Assembly: GCA_003282425.1 (NCBI GenBank)
Contig: QBZF01000001.1
Coordinates: 57,450-121,449, forward strand
Reading direction: 5' to 3'
Origin: Prochlorococcus sp. AG-335-A05
GTDB lineage: Bacteria; Cyanobacteriota; Cyanobacteriia; PCC-6307; Cyanobiaceae
Length of the DNA: 64,000 bases
Below the pieces are notes generated by a model. It ran no database searches. It worked only from the letters and a program-made list of their open reading frames with translations, and was not told where the DNA came from. Below are positions 21,508 to 31,573 of the stretch, one piece after another. The position numbers and the translations under genes are program-made. Numbering within the stretch: position 1 is the stretch's first letter; each line of letters starts with the position of its first letter.

Positions 21508-21602
21508 TATAAAAGGTAGTTAGGGATTAGAGGTTATTTCGCTCAGTTTGAATATTATTCGTTTAATTTAATAATACATTTAGGTTTAACAATATATCCT
21601 TC

Positions 21603-22787
21603 ATGAAATCAATAAAAAAACCAATAGTAATAGTTGGCGCAGGTTTTGGAGGTATGACTGTCGCTTCAAACTTAAAAAGACTTAATCCTTCTTTGCCAAT
21701 CTTAGTCGTTGATTCTGAAGCAAAGTTTATCTTTAAACCTTTAATGTATGAAGTTTTAAGCGAAGAATTATCAATGTGGGAGACTGCTCCTGAATTTTTA
21801 AATATATTTTCAAATTTAGGTATTACTTTTCTAAGAAATTGTTTAACTAAAATTAGATTTGATGAAAAGATTCTCGAATTTAGCGATGATTTAAATATAG
21901 GTTATGAATGTTTGATTATTTGTACCGGATCCTTATCTAATAATTTTTCAGTTAAAGGTGTGGATGAAAATTGTTATTTTTTTAATAATTTAAATGACCT
22001 TAAAAAATTAAAGTCGTTTTTACAAAAATTTCAGAATGATAAAATAAAGAAAAACCTATTTGTAATTGGAGCTGGTCCCTCTGGTGTAGAGATCGCATGC
22101 AAAATTAATGATATATATAAAAATAAATTTGATATAAGTATTGTTGAAAGGTCTAATGAAATTTTAGGTCGAAATAAGATTTTTAATCGAGAAGAAGCGG
22201 AGAAAGCTTTAGAAAGAAGAAAAATAAATGTTCTTTTAAATTCAACTGTGCAAGAAATTTCTGATCAAAAAATTAGTATTTTGGATGATTCTGAGATTAA
22301 AGACTTAGATCAAGATGTTGTGATCTGGACTGCTGGGGTTAAACCTAACCTTCCATACATTGACGAACAAGTCATACAAAAAGACGGAAGAATTCTCGTA
22401 AATGAAAATTTTCAGATAGATAATTGTGTAAACTCTTTTGCTATTGGAGATATTTCAATCATTAAAGGTATGGAGGATTTGCCTTTGACCGCTCAAGTTG
22501 CAATGCAACAAGGAAATCATCTTGCTAAAAATATCGAATTACTCTTTCAAGAAAAAGAGCTTTTACCTTTTAATTTTGAGGACAATGGTGAAATGATTAG
22601 TTTAGGAATTGGCGAAGCATCCATATCTGCTTTAGGTGTAACTTTATCGGGTAAATTAGCATTTGATGTAAGAAGATTGATTTATGCTTCAAAAATGCCT
22701 GATACTAGTAAACGCTTAAAATCTACGGCTTCTTGGTTATTTCAAAAAAAATCTACTATAAATAACTTTATTAATAAAAAACCATAA
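21603..22787 (+). CDS. type II NAD(P)H dehydrogenase (NDH-2)
   Basis: FAD-binding IVIVGAGFGGMTVA, NAD site FVIGAGPSGVEIA, FAIGDIS. Confidence 0.9.
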   Translation: MKSIKKPIVIVGAGFGGMTVASNLKRLNPSLPILVVDSEAKFIFKPLMYEVLSEELSMWETAPEFLNIFSNLGITFLRNCLTKIRFDEKILEFSDDLNIGYECLIICTGSLSNNFSVKGVDENCYFFNNLNDLKKLKSFLQKFQNDKIKKNLFVIGAGPSGVEIACKINDIYKNKFDISIVERSNEILGRNKIFNREEAEKALERRKINVLLNSTVQEISDQKISILDDSEIKDLDQDVVIWTAGVKPNLPYIDEQVIQKDGRILVNENFQIDNCVNSFAIGDISIIKGMEDLPLTAQVAMQQGNHLAKNIELLFQEKELLPFNFEDNGEMISLGIGEASISALGVTLSGKLAFDVRRLIYASKMPDTSKRLKSTASWLFQKKSTINNFINKKP

Positions 22788-22801
22788 ACAAGTTTAAACT
22801 T

Positions 22802-24655
22802 TTGTGGCCTTTTGTTTATAGGTATATTGAGTTAAATAAGTTTGATATGAATCTGATTTCTTTTTTTAGTAATAATTTAGATGCACTAATTACAGTATTA
22901 GTTTTATTTCTGTCATTGATTTTATTTATAAGAAATACTATAGCCCCTGAATTAACTGGTATATTATGCGTTGGAATATTTATTGTCACTGGAGTTCTAA
23001 CCCCTGAAAAAGCCTTATCTGGATTTGGAAGCCCATCTTTAATCACTTTGATGGGTTTATTTGCAGTCTCATCTGCATTATTTAAAAGTGGTGCGTTAGA
23101 CAGAGTAAGGGAACTTATATCTTCTGAAAATATTAAAACGCCTAGAAAATTAATTTTACTTATAACTTTTTTAATAGCTCCAATATCAGGAATAGTTCCT
23201 AATACGCCAGTTGTAGCATCCCTTTTGCCTTTAATTGAAGGCTGGTGTGAACGACGAAATATTTCACCTTCCAAAGTCCTTTTACCTTTATCTTTTGCAA
23301 CTCTATTAGGAGGAACACTTACATTATTAGGTAGCTCAGTAAATCTGCTAGTAAGTGATATTAGTCAGCAATTAGGCTATGGATCTCTTGAATTATTTAG
23401 CTTGACTTCAATAGGGATTCCAGTTTGGTTAATAGGCACAACATATATGATCTTAGTCTCTGACGTTCTTTTGCCTGATAGAGGAAGAAATAAAGATTTT
23501 ATTAAAAATGGTAATATGAACATCTATTTTACAGAAGTTACGATTCCTTCTTCCTCTGAATTAGTTGGCCAATCAGTAAGAAATAGTAGATTGCAAAGAA
23601 GATTTGATGTTGATGTTCTTGAGTTGCAAAGAAACGGAAAAGTAATATTACCTCCTCTTGCAGATCGCAAATTTGAGCCTGAAGATAGATTGATAGTACG
23701 TGTTACGAGGGCGGATTTATTGCGATTACAACAAGAACATACAATTTTGTTAGCTGAAAATAAGAGATCTATTGTCGGCACAAATCTTCTATCCACTGAA
23801 GAAGGTACCAAAACTTTCGAGGCTTTGCTCCCTTCAGGATCAACTTTAGCAGGAGCAAGCTTGAGAGAACTTAGATTTAGGCAACGCCATAATGCGACAG
23901 TTTTAGCCCTTAGAAGAGGACAACAAACTGTTCAGGAAAGATTAGGTCAAGCCGTTTTAAGAGCAGGAGATGTTTTGTTACTTCAGGCACCTTTAGACTC
24001 AATAAGAGGTCTTCAAGCAAGTAATGACTTATTAATTTTGGATCAATTTGAAGATGATTTACCATTTTTAATTAGAAAACCAATTGCAATTGCAATTGCA
24101 ATTGGTATGGTTATCTTGCCTTCTCTAACTAATATTCCATTAGTAGGGTCAGTTCTTTTAGCAGTTATAGCGATGGTAGCTTTTGGATGTTTGCGTCCTG
24201 CAGAAATACAAAGGTCAATTAGGTTAGATATTATTTTATTATTAGGTTCACTATCAAGCTTCAGTGTGGCTATGCAAGTCACTGGATTGGCAGATCTAAT
24301 AGCCATAAATTTGGATTTTGTCCTAAGTGGAATGCCACTCTATTTTGCTTTAATAGTAATTTTTATATCTACTGTAATACTTACTCAATTTATAAGTAAC
24401 GCTGCTTCTGTCGCGCTGATATTGCCCGTAGCTATTCAGTTTTCAAGCGTTCTAGGGATCTCGCCAAATGCCCTGATAATGCTTGTATTGTTCGGTGCAA
24501 GTCAATCATTCTTAACTCCAATGGGTTATCAAACAAATTTAATGGTTTATGGACCTGGAAGATATAGATTTTTTGATATTGCAAAATATGGAGCGGGTTT
24601 AACATTTATAATGTCTTTGATTGTTCCAGCTTTGATAATTTTAAATTTTAAATAA
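22802..24655 (+). CDS. SLC13/DASS family Na+/anion symporter with two TrkA-C domains
   Basis: ArsB/NhaD-like membrane halves flanking two TrkA-C-like repeats (SELVGQSVRNSRLQRRF...; STLAGASLRELRFRQRH...). Start may be the ATG at about 22850. Confidence 0.9.
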   Translation: MWPFVYRYIELNKFDMNLISFFSNNLDALITVLVLFLSLILFIRNTIAPELTGILCVGIFIVTGVLTPEKALSGFGSPSLITLMGLFAVSSALFKSGALDRVRELISSENIKTPRKLILLITFLIAPISGIVPNTPVVASLLPLIEGWCERRNISPSKVLLPLSFATLLGGTLTLLGSSVNLLVSDISQQLGYGSLELFSLTSIGIPVWLIGTTYMILVSDVLLPDRGRNKDFIKNGNMNIYFTEVTIPSSSELVGQSVRNSRLQRRFDVDVLELQRNGKVILPPLADRKFEPEDRLIVRVTRADLLRLQQEHTILLAENKRSIVGTNLLSTEEGTKTFEALLPSGSTLAGASLRELRFRQRHNATVLALRRGQQTVQERLGQAVLRAGDVLLLQAPLDSIRGLQASNDLLILDQFEDDLPFLIRKPIAIAIAIGMVILPSLTNIPLVGSVLLAVIAMVAFGCLRPAEIQRSIRLDIILLLGSLSSFSVAMQVTGLADLIAINLDFVLSGMPLYFALIVIFISTVILTQFISNAASVALILPVAIQFSSVLGISPNALIMLVLFGASQSFLTPMGYQTNLMVYGPGRYRFFDIAKYGAGLTFIMSLIVPALIILNFK

Positions 24656-24664
24656 ATAAATAAA

Positions 24665-26068
24665 GTGAAAATAAAGAACGTTGTCTATAAATTAAAAGAA
24701 ATATACAGAAAGTTATCTGTACCTCAATTCACAATTGTCACAGGTTTAATTATTATTATTTTTGGAACCTTTATTTTAAGTTCCCCATTATGTTCTTCAT
24801 CGGATGTGGGTCTTTGGGAGGCATTCTTTACGTCTACTTCTGCAATAACCGTTACTGGATTAACTATCATTGATGTAGGGGTTGATTTGAATATTTTTGG
24901 GCAAATTTTCTTGGCTTTAATGCTTTTATCAGGTGGTTTAGGCTTAATGGCTATTACAACTTTCTTACAGGGATTTGTTGTGAAAGGGACTCAGCTTAGA
25001 ACTAGATTGGATAAAGGCAAGACTCTTGACGAATTTGGGGTTGGTGGAATTGGTAGAACTTTTCAAAGCATCGCTATTACTGCCACTTCTATTATTTCTT
25101 TTGGAGCGATAGTATTATATTTTTTCGGGTTTTTAGAAATTCAAAATAATTGGCAAAGATTATGGTCTGCAATTTTTCATAGCATCTCTGCATATAACAA
25201 TGCAGGTTTTTCTTTATGGTCTAACAGCCTCCAAGATTATCGATCTAATTTTGTTGTTAATGTTGTATTTATTTTTTTAATTGTGATGGGAGGACTTGGT
25301 TGGAGAGTTATTGACGATATATGGAGTAATAGAAAAAATCTTTCATATAAAAAATTAAGTCTTCATTCTAGATTAGTAATTAGGACAAGTTTTTCCTTAA
25401 TAATTTTTGGATCATTAGGTTTTTTCGTAACAGAGACATTATTAAATAGTCAATTTTTTAGTGATCTAAATTTCTTTGAGAAAATTTTATCATCTATTTT
25501 CGAGACTGTGAGTGCAAGAACAGCGGGATTTACAAATTTTCCAATATCTTTAAACTCAATATCAGATACTGGTCTCTTACTATTAATGACTTTGATGTTT
25601 ATTGGAGCTAGCACCGGTGGTACTGGTGGGGGAATCAAAACTACAACATTTATTGCCTTAATGGCAGCAACTAGATCAACGTTAAGGGGACAAAAAGATG
25701 TAATTATTAGTAATAGATTAATTTCAGATAAGGTTATTTTGAAAGCAGTTGGAATAACTGTTGGCTCTTTACTTTTTGTTCTCTTGATGGCTATGTTATT
25801 AAGTACTACGAATACTTTTATTAAAAAAGAATCATTTACATTTCTAGAAATTCTTTTCACATGTATTTCTGCATTTGCAACTGTAGGTTTTGATATCGGT
25901 TTAACAGCAAAATTAAATCATTTTGGTCAATTTATTTTAGTTATTGGTATGTTTGTGGGAAGACTTGGGATTCTTTTGCTTTTAAGTGCTCTGTGGCAGG
26001 CTCTATATAAGAGTAGAATAGAAAAACAAAAAAGAATTGGCTATCCAAAAGCTGATCTTTATGTTTAG
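24665..26068 (+). CDS. TrkH/KtrB family K+ transporter subunit
   Basis: ITVTGLTIIDVG, YNNAGFSLW, SARTAGFTNFP, SAFATVGFDIGLT: four P-loop-like repeats. Confidence 0.93.
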   Translation: MKIKNVVYKLKEIYRKLSVPQFTIVTGLIIIIFGTFILSSPLCSSSDVGLWEAFFTSTSAITVTGLTIIDVGVDLNIFGQIFLALMLLSGGLGLMAITTFLQGFVVKGTQLRTRLDKGKTLDEFGVGGIGRTFQSIAITATSIISFGAIVLYFFGFLEIQNNWQRLWSAIFHSISAYNNAGFSLWSNSLQDYRSNFVVNVVFIFLIVMGGLGWRVIDDIWSNRKNLSYKKLSLHSRLVIRTSFSLIIFGSLGFFVTETLLNSQFFSDLNFFEKILSSIFETVSARTAGFTNFPISLNSISDTGLLLLMTLMFIGASTGGTGGGIKTTTFIALMAATRSTLRGQKDVIISNRLISDKVILKAVGITVGSLLFVLLMAMLLSTTNTFIKKESFTFLEILFTCISAFATVGFDIGLTAKLNHFGQFILVIGMFVGRLGILLLLSALWQALYKSRIEKQKRIGYPKADLYV

Positions 26069-26086
26069 CCTTTACTAATATTTATT

Positions 26087-26791
26087 ATGGCTGATTGGTG
26101 GCAATGGTCTCAACAAAAAGAAGAGCAAGCTCTAACTTTCGCAGTTGTAGGAGTTGGTAGATTTGGAACAGCTGTTTGTAGAGAACTTATAAGTAATGGC
26201 GTAGATGTTTTAGCTGCAGACGCTTCTGAGAAGGCAATTGATGATTTAAGACAATTAGAACCTTCTATTGAAGCGAGAGTAATAGATTGTACTGATGAGG
26301 AATCAATGAAGGAATCAGGTATCTTAGAGATGAATACAGTTGTGGTAGGTATTAGTGAGCCTATTGAAGCAAGTATTACCACTACTCTTATTGCTAAGGA
26401 TAGTGAAGGAACAAAAGTAAAAAGAGTAATTGCAAGAGCCACGAGTGATTTGCATGAAAAAATGTTAAAAAGAGTAGGTGCTGATAAGGTCGTTTTCCCT
26501 TCTAGAATGCAAGGTGAAAGGTTAGGTTTAGAACTTGTTAGACCAAATCTAATTGAAAGATTGGAATTGGATAATCAAACTGGAATAGATGAATTAACAG
26601 TTCCAGAAGAATTTATTGGTAGATCTTTGAGGGATTTAAATTTAAGAAAAAACTATTTAGTTAATGTTCTTGCTGCTGGTCCTCCAGAACAATTAACAGT
26701 AAATCCTCCTGCAAAATATATTCTTGAGAGAGGAAATATTTTGGTAGTTATGGGGAAAACTTTAGATTTACAAAAATTACCTCAAAATTAA
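26087..26791 (+). CDS. KtrA/TrkA family K+ channel regulatory (RCK) protein
   Basis: FAVVGVGRFGTAVCREL Rossmann motif, C-terminal TrkA-C domain, adjacent to ktrB-like gene. Confidence 0.95.
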   Translation: MADWWQWSQQKEEQALTFAVVGVGRFGTAVCRELISNGVDVLAADASEKAIDDLRQLEPSIEARVIDCTDEESMKESGILEMNTVVVGISEPIEASITTTLIAKDSEGTKVKRVIARATSDLHEKMLKRVGADKVVFPSRMQGERLGLELVRPNLIERLELDNQTGIDELTVPEEFIGRSLRDLNLRKNYLVNVLAAGPPEQLTVNPPAKYILERGNILVVMGKTLDLQKLPQN

Positions 26792-27100
26792 TTATTTATT
26801 CTCGGATTTTTTGGTATATCTAATCCTTTGAGGAGCCCCTTTTAATCTTTTTATACTTTGTCTTTCTAATGTATCCCGGAAATTCTCGGTATTAATTGTA
26901 GTATCTGATGTTTGTGATTTTGATTCTCTTTTGAGATGATTTTTAATTCCTTGCTGAATTAATACCTTGGCCATATTGCTGACAGTTCTTGATTCGTTCT
27001 CAGCTAAAATATTTAGTTGTTCACAAATCAATTCTGGAAGAACTACTTGTATTCTAGGGGATTTTGGCTTTCCATTAGTTGAGTTTTGGCGGGTTGCCAT
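26792..27100 (-). CDS. ribbon-helix-helix/CopG-like DNA-binding protein
   Basis: PRIQVVLPELICEQLNILAENESRTVSNMAKVLIQQGIKNHL fits an RHH fold. Confidence 0.65.
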   Translation of the reverse strand: MATRQNSTNGKPKSPRIQVVLPELICEQLNILAENESRTVSNMAKVLIQQGIKNHLKRESKSQTSDTTINTENFRDTLERQSIKRLKGAPQRIRYTKKSENK

Positions 27101-27120
27101 TAGTCAAACTGAATAACTGT

Positions 27121-27132
27121 TACTTATAAGTA
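27121..27132. promoter_or_regulatory. 12-bp perfect palindrome TACTTATAAGTA upstream of RHH gene
   Basis: Located 21 bp from the RHH start codon. Confidence 0.4.
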
Positions 27133-27216
27133 TACACAGTTAGTCAAGGGTAGTATCTTTGTGTATATTAATAGAAAGGATATAAGCCTTTGATTAATTT
27201 GTTCCTTGTGTAAATT

Positions 27217-27555
27217 ATGAAAAATTCAAGAAATCTTGATTCTTCTCAAAGATCAACAATTGATAAAAAGAAAAAAAAATTAATACAGTCTGAGTCTTTA
27301 AGTAACGAGAATTGTGATGTATTAGTATCAGCAGTGATCAGTCCGTATTTGTTGACACATCTGCATCAAATTTTGCAACGTTCTGAATATTATGCTCAGA
27401 AAGATGGAAGGATATCTCATGCTGCTAATTTTGCAAAGCTTAGGAAAGTTCTATGTTTAGATGCAAGAAGTATGGCAGATGCCTCAGCCAAAGAAATAAA
27501 AGATACTGATCATGATTTTTCTATAAATAAAAATAATGAACAAAATGTAGCTTAA
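27217..27555 (+). CDS. conserved hypothetical protein
   Basis: 112 aa ORF, basic N-terminus, core VLVSAVISPYLLTHLHQILQRSEYYAQKDGRISHAANFAKLRKVLCL. Confidence 0.6.
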   Translation: MKNSRNLDSSQRSTIDKKKKKLIQSESLSNENCDVLVSAVISPYLLTHLHQILQRSEYYAQKDGRISHAANFAKLRKVLCLDARSMADASAKEIKDTDHDFSINKNNEQNVA

Positions 27556-27590
27556 GGGAATAGTCTATAGATATCAATTAATAGAAACTG

Positions 27591-27821
27591 ATGACTAGTA
27601 ATGTTGAAAAACTCTACAATTTAATAGCTGATGATTCAAGAAAAAAACAAAATTTATTTTTGATGGCTCTTAACAATCCAAAATCAGCTCTTGAAAAAAT
27701 TTGCGAGATTGGTAGAGAAGTAGATATTCAGGTTACTAAAGAAGAGGTAATAGAGTATTTGTCGACTGTTGATGACGAAGCAACTAAATTATGGTTGATC
27801 AAGGCTCGAGGAGGTCTTTAG
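27591..27821 (+). CDS. Nif11-like domain small protein
   Basis: 76 aa; pattern LMALNNPKSALEKICEIGREVDIQVTKEEVIEYL resembles Nif11/NHLP leader-like domains; ends KARGGL. Confidence 0.6.
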   Translation: MTSNVEKLYNLIADDSRKKQNLFLMALNNPKSALEKICEIGREVDIQVTKEEVIEYLSTVDDEATKLWLIKARGGL

Positions 27822-27971
27822 CAAAAGATTTTGCGTAGTTTCTTCTTTTAATGTTGGAGTTTTTCTTCTGTTATAACCTCCACCACCAGCCAATGTCCAA
27901 AAAAACCAGTAACTTGGAATTGCCAATGCTGCAGCTATGAAAATTACCACGATTTGTTCTATTCTTTTCAT
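27789..27971 (-). CDS. small membrane protein
   Basis: 60 aa; N-terminal TM (IVVIFIAAALAIPSYWFFWTLAGGGGYNRRK). Confidence 0.5.
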   Translation of the reverse strand: MKRIEQIVVIFIAAALAIPSYWFFWTLAGGGGYNRRKTPTLKEETTQNLLLKTSSSLDQP

Positions 27972-28041
27972 ATAACAATTTTATTCCACAAAAATTTTTT
28001 TAGTAAAAAGTCTCTAGGTTTGTAAATTCAATTTTTTTAAA

Positions 28042-29664
28042 GTGATTAGATTTGATAATGTAAGTAAAATTTACTCTACTGATGTTGTTCTAAAAAATAT
28101 TAATTGGGAAATTAAAAAGGGAGAAAAGATTGGCTTAGTTGGTTCTAATGGAGCAGGTAAATCTACTCAGTTTAAGATCTTAATTGGAGAGGAGGATCAA
28201 ACAAGTGGACTTGTTCTTAAAGAAGGAAGTCCCAAAATTTCTCACTTAAAACAGGAATTAGATTGTAATTTAAATCAAACAGTCAGAGAAGAATTAGAAA
28301 GTTCTTTTAAAGATATTCAAGTAGTTTCAAATAAACTTCTAGAGATTGAAAATGAAATGAAATTTTTAGAAACTAGTAAAGACTCTGAAAAACTTGATCA
28401 TCTTGTAAATCAACTAGCCAAATTTCAAGAAAAGTTTGAAGTTTTAGGTGGCTACCAAATGAAGGCAGAAGTAGAGAAGATACTGCCAAAACTAGGTTTT
28501 TCTCAGGATGATGCAAACAAATTGGTAGGTAATTTTTCTGGGGGTTGGCAAATGAAAGTTGCTCTTGGAAAAATTATTTTGCAAAAACCTGATTTACTTT
28601 TACTCGATGAGCCAACTAATCATTTAGATTTGGAAACAATTTTTTGGCTAGAAGAATATTTAATATCTCTAAAAATATCAATCATATTAATTAGTCATGA
28701 TCGATATTTTTTAGATAAACTATGTAAAAAGATTATTTTTATTGAAAGAGGAATTTCTGAAACATATAATGGTAATTATTCTTTTTTTATTGAACAAAAG
28801 TCTTTAAATGAAGCAACTCAAAGTAAAGCTTTTGAGTTGCAGCAAAAAGAGATCGAAACACAAAAAAAGTATATTGAAAGATTTCGAGCTAGTGCGACAA
28901 GGAGTACACAGGCTAAAAGTAGGGAGAAGCAATTAAAAAAGATTGTAAAAATTGATGCACCTATTTCAAGACTAAAAGGTCCTTCTTTTAATTTTCCTGA
29001 ATGTCCGCGTTCTGGTAAATTAGTTCTTCAAATTAAGAATTTATCTCATAGTTTTGAAGAAAAAATACTATTATTTGATGTCAATTTAAAGGTTTCTGCG
29101 GGAGAAAAAATAGCAATTTTAGGTCCTAATGGATGTGGTAAATCTACTTTGTTAAAGTTGATTATGAAAAAAATAGAACCTGAAATAGGAGAAGTTAATT
29201 TAGGTAAACATAATATAATTACAAGTTATTATGAGCAAAATCAGGCTGCAGCACTTGCTATTGACAAACAGGTTATTGATTTAATATATTCAAAAGCACC
29301 AGATTGGTCTCAACAAAAAGTAAGGACATTCTTAGGAAGTTTTGGCTTTCATAATGATGCTGTTTTTAAACATGTTCAACAACTTAGTGGTGGCGAAAAA
29401 GCTAGATTAGCATTTGCTTTGATGATAATGAATCCAAGCAATTTTTTACTACTTGATGAACCTACAAATCATTTAGATTTACAATCGAAGGAGAATTTGG
29501 AACTAGCAATAAATAATTATAAGGGAACAGTATTTATTATTTCGCATGATAGATATTTTATTTCTAAAGTTGCGAATAGAATTATTGAAATTAAAGACTC
29601 TAAATTATTATCTTTTAATGGCAATTATGAATATTTTTTAGAGAAGAAAAGAAGTACAAAATAA
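28042..29664 (+). CDS. ABC-F family ATPase
   Basis: Two ABC domains ([24 protein letters not shown]), LSGGEKARLAFALMIMNPSNFLLLDEPTNHLD, no TM domain. Confidence 0.95.
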   Translation: MIRFDNVSKIYSTDVVLKNINWEIKKGEKIGLVGSNGAGKSTQFKILIGEEDQTSGLVLKEGSPKISHLKQELDCNLNQTVREELESSFKDIQVVSNKLLEIENEMKFLETSKDSEKLDHLVNQLAKFQEKFEVLGGYQMKAEVEKILPKLGFSQDDANKLVGNFSGGWQMKVALGKIILQKPDLLLLDEPTNHLDLETIFWLEEYLISLKISIILISHDRYFLDKLCKKIIFIERGISETYNGNYSFFIEQKSLNEATQSKAFELQQKEIETQKKYIERFRASATRSTQAKSREKQLKKIVKIDAPISRLKGPSFNFPECPRSGKLVLQIKNLSHSFEEKILLFDVNLKVSAGEKIAILGPNGCGKSTLLKLIMKKIEPEIGEVNLGKHNIITSYYEQNQAAALAIDKQVIDLIYSKAPDWSQQKVRTFLGSFGFHNDAVFKHVQQLSGGEKARLAFALMIMNPSNFLLLDEPTNHLDLQSKENLELAINNYKGTVFIISHDRYFISKVANRIIEIKDSKLLSFNGNYEYFLEKKRSTK

Positions 29665-29830
29665 CTGTTTATGTTTATCTTTTTAATATTTTATTCTTGT
29701 TTTTTTTTGTTTTGAGGATTAGCTTTTAGAAAACTTTACAATCCTATAGGCAAGATCACTTATTTTTCTTTACAGACTTCATAACTTTGATTAATGTAAT
29801 AATTACGAATTTGTTTTATTGAGAATACTT

Positions 29831-29974
29831 ATGAAAAAGTATGATTTAAAAGAAAGTAAATATGTTACTTCTGATCCGGTGGAAAGTTATTTTGAGTGTA
29901 TTTCTAGTTGTGATATTTCTGATGGTATTTGTATTTCTCAATGTGTAGAAATACTCAGAGACGATAAAAGTTAA
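29831..29974 (+). CDS. cysteine-rich miniprotein (not in supplied ORF track)
   Basis: 47 codons: MKKYDLKESKYVTSDPVESYFECISSCDISDGICISQCVEILRDDKS, twin CX3C. Confidence 0.55.
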   Translation: MKKYDLKESKYVTSDPVESYFECISSCDISDGICISQCVEILRDDKS

Positions 29975-29981
29975 AAAATTT

Positions 29982-31130
29982 TTATTTTGTTAAATTAGTA
30001 ATATCTATAGGTTTAACTTTTAATTTAATAATTTTATTTTTTCTTTTTAAGGTTATATTTATAAATTTATTAATTCCGTTGTTACTTATTTCATTGATAA
30101 CATCTGAAGAATTATTAATATTTGTTTTTCCCACTTTTAGGATTATGTCATTAATAAAGATTCCGCTCTTCGCAGCAGGGCTATTTGGGACAACGTATCC
30201 TACTTTCACAATACTGTCATTCGTCTCAAAATAATTTTCGTCTATTAAGTTTATTCCAATCATGGGATGTATTACTTTTCCATTTTTTATTAGTTGCGAA
30301 GCGATATCTTTAGCTTTATTTATGGGGATCGCAAAACTTAAGCCTGCCCCAGGGCCTGATCTTATAAGAGTATTAATTCCAATCACTTCTCCCTTACTAT
30401 TTAATAATGGACCCCCAGAATTGCCAGGGTTTATTGCTGCATCTGTCTGAATTAATTCAAACTTTTTATCATATATTCCTAGTTGTGAGACATTTCTATT
30501 TAAATTACTAATTATTCCTAGGGTTACTGTATTTTCTAGTCCAAAAGGATTACCAACAGCTATTGCCCAATCACCAACTTCAATTTTTGTTGAATCACCT
30601 AATTTTGCTTTTGGCCAGGGTCCTTTCCCTTCAAGCTTGATAACAGCTAAATCAGTAAGTAAATCTTGTCCTATTAACTTCCCTTTATATTTTTTTCCAT
30701 TTGATAAACCAACTATTAACTTTTGTGATCTATTAATAACATGTGCATTAGTCATTACGAGACCATCTCCGAATATAAAGCCGCTTCCTTGGCTCTGTTC
30801 TATCCGTGGTTGATTTTCAGGAGGTAATTGTAAGCCGAAGAATCTTTCAAAATATGGATCTAAGAATATTCTTGAATCTCTAGAAAATTGTCTATTTTCA
30901 ACAAATCGTTGAGTGTCAATAGTTACTACTGAAGCCCCTGTTTTCTTTACTGCTTCTGTTATGAAAGATATATTTGAAATTTTAGATTCTTCATTAAGAT
31001 TTTGATTTACTATGGGCTGAGATATTACATTTGATTTATTAATTAGGCCAAGTGTTAAACAGGATAGGAAGAATAGTTTTTTAAAAGAGAATTTTATAAA
31101 TTTTCCTTTTGTGATTGTCTTTGAAAACAT
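29982..31130 (-). CDS. HtrA/DegP-type serine protease with PDZ domain
   Basis: TNAHVI, DLAVIKLE, TDAAINPGNSGGPLLN catalytic motifs, C-terminal PDZ. Confidence 0.95.
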   Translation of the reverse strand: MFSKTITKGKFIKFSFKKLFFLSCLTLGLINKSNVISQPIVNQNLNEESKISNISFITEAVKKTGASVVTIDTQRFVENRQFSRDSRIFLDPYFERFFGLQLPPENQPRIEQSQGSGFIFGDGLVMTNAHVINRSQKLIVGLSNGKKYKGKLIGQDLLTDLAVIKLEGKGPWPKAKLGDSTKIEVGDWAIAVGNPFGLENTVTLGIISNLNRNVSQLGIYDKKFELIQTDAAINPGNSGGPLLNSKGEVIGINTLIRSGPGAGLSFAIPINKAKDIASQLIKNGKVIHPMIGINLIDENYFETNDSIVKVGYVVPNSPAAKSGIFINDIILKVGKTNINNSSDVINEISNNGINKFINITLKRKNKIIKLKVKPIDITNLTK

Positions 31131-31278
31131 TCGTTTATAATTTATTATTTATGTTAGTGATAATTACATAAATCGCTAAAATTATTTGGCAAATAGAAAA
31201 ATATGTTTCTTTAAATTAGCTAAATTTATTTTTTTCGAGCTATTATAGAACATAAGTAATAATAGATTAATACACTAA

Positions 31279-31542
31279 ATGTCTTTCTTATTTCCAATAG
31301 TTTATTCAGCTGCTCTAACCTATTTAGTTTGGAAAGCCTTTAAAGTTATGTCAAATGGTTGGGGGGCACTTGATAAACAACCAAATAGATCTTACAAAAC
31401 AAATATCAAACAAAAGAAATATACTATACATCCTGAACTTCTTGATAAATCTGGAAATATAACTCAAGAAGAATTACTTACAGTAAGGTTTTCTAATGAT
31501 ACAGATTCAACTCTGGAAGAAAAGGGAACTACAACTGATTAA
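31279..31542 (+). CDS. DUF2973 family protein
   Basis: N-terminal TM then WKAFKVMSNGWG...YTIHPELLDKSGNITQEELLTVRF. Confidence 0.78.
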   Translation: MSFLFPIVYSAALTYLVWKAFKVMSNGWGALDKQPNRSYKTNIKQKKYTIHPELLDKSGNITQEELLTVRFSNDTDSTLEEKGTTTD

Positions 31543-31573
31543 ATTCATTTAGAACATTTATAAGGATAAAAAT

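Noticed and set aside
22816-24306. Minus-strand ORFs inside the SLC13 gene
   Set aside because: Antisense shadows; composition mirrors the membrane protein codons.
25450-25860. 136-aa minus-strand ORF inside the KtrB-like gene
   Set aside because: Antisense of TM-rich coding sequence.
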